From CAVQFD01 sp963724695 (GTDB lineage: Bacteria > Acidobacteriota > Vicinamibacteria > Vicinamibacterales > CAVVIG01), in NCBI GenBank assembly GCA_963724695.1, contig CAVRVW010000012.1, positions 744,001 to 808,000 on the forward strand: 64,000 bases of DNA, given 5' to 3'. Position numbers and translations under genes: made by a program. This document shows positions 63,966 to 64,000 of the stretch, piece after piece (position 1 is the stretch's first letter; the number at the start of each line of letters is the position of its first letter). A model generated the notes under the pieces. It saw nothing but the letters and a program-made list of their open reading frames with translations, was not told the DNA's origin and did not search any database.

Positions 63966-64000
63966 CCCCTTCGGTCTCGATCATTCTGCCGACCTTCGAT
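63962..64000 (+). CDS. Glycosyltransferase family 2, first 13 codons only
   Basis: GTG 63962 overlaps the preceding TGA (GTGA) and reads MTPSVSIILPTFD up to the window end. VSIILPTFN/D is the canonical start of family-2 glycosyltransferases. The rest lies outside the window; translational coupling to the propeller gene is likely. Confidence 0.6.
   Translation, partial: MTPSVSIILPTFD

Noticed and set aside
1..64000. CRISPR arrays, insertion sequences, integrase or phage genes, tRNA or rRNA genes
   Set aside because: I looked for regularly spaced repeats, transposase motifs and tRNA arms on both strands and found none I could support.

Overview
The window is GC-rich bacterial DNA with Gram-negative traits: outer-membrane barrels, lipobox and Tat signals, and c-type cytochromes. 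Several features point to Acidobacteriota, probably the Vicinamibacteria group: ToxR/CadC-type winged-helix regulators fused to TPR or membrane segments, Ser/Thr kinases fused to TolB-like propellers, and a 54-residue MSGLNGDKARF-type small protein. This placement is inferred from gene style, not from a marker tree. Many genes carry single-base insertions or deletions that break one clear protein into fragments in two or three frames. They are scattered among intact long genes and go in both directions, so I read them as draft-assembly errors rather than decay, and I give whole-gene spans.

Layout. 1-5.2 kb: purA (cut by the window edge), an archaeal-type ATPase, then a phosphatase-rnc pair in which RNase III carries an extra N-terminal DUF2007-like domain. 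5.2-9.1 kb: a PLP-dependent methionine/cysteine enzyme, dedA flanked by two 7-bp-period repeat arrays, cutA, ftsB and nhaA. 9.1-13 kb: the nitrogen-sensing genes glnD-glnB (overlapping) and a TorF-like porin with a sigma-54-type promoter. 13.4-21.7 kb: a winged-helix/TPR regulator with a clear terminator, then a membrane/electron-transfer run (helix-hairpin-helix secreted protein, cytochrome c fused to a barrel, multiheme cytochrome c, membrane-bound winged-helix regulator) preceded by twin 13-bp dyads. 21.8-26.9 kb: a CreD-like protein, a YjbQ protein, and a TetR gene whose promoter lies between two identical palindromes, followed by a membrane-protein operon ending in a methyltransferase-DCC fusion.

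26.9-36.6 kb: a Tat-secreted protein, an RpoZ-like gene, a di-heme cytochrome c peroxidase, small proteins, a DUF7662-like protein, and a histidine kinase translationally coupled to two Crp/Fnr paralogues. 36.7-41 kb: secreted and outer-membrane proteins and a ResA-like redoxin with an in-frame UGA at its active site, followed by a bSECIS-like hairpin, so a likely selenoprotein. 41-46.5 kb: amtB with a sigma-54-like promoter and a strong terminator, an NhaD-type transporter and a second PP2C phosphatase. 46.6-50.1 kb: a DUF3943 protein, a barrel, a lipoprotein and an ECF sigma factor.

50.3-56.3 kb is the most striking locus. A patatin-type phospholipase is fused in one reading frame to a cyclooxygenase-like animal heme peroxidase domain. 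A catalase-like haem protein follows, and abutting it is a Ser/Thr kinase with TPRs. The order lipase, fatty-acid oxygenase, hydroperoxide-metabolising catalase relative suggests a bacterial oxylipin pathway. The window closes with a kinase-propeller protein, an arylsulfatase, a TolB-like propeller and the first codons of a family-2 glycosyltransferase.
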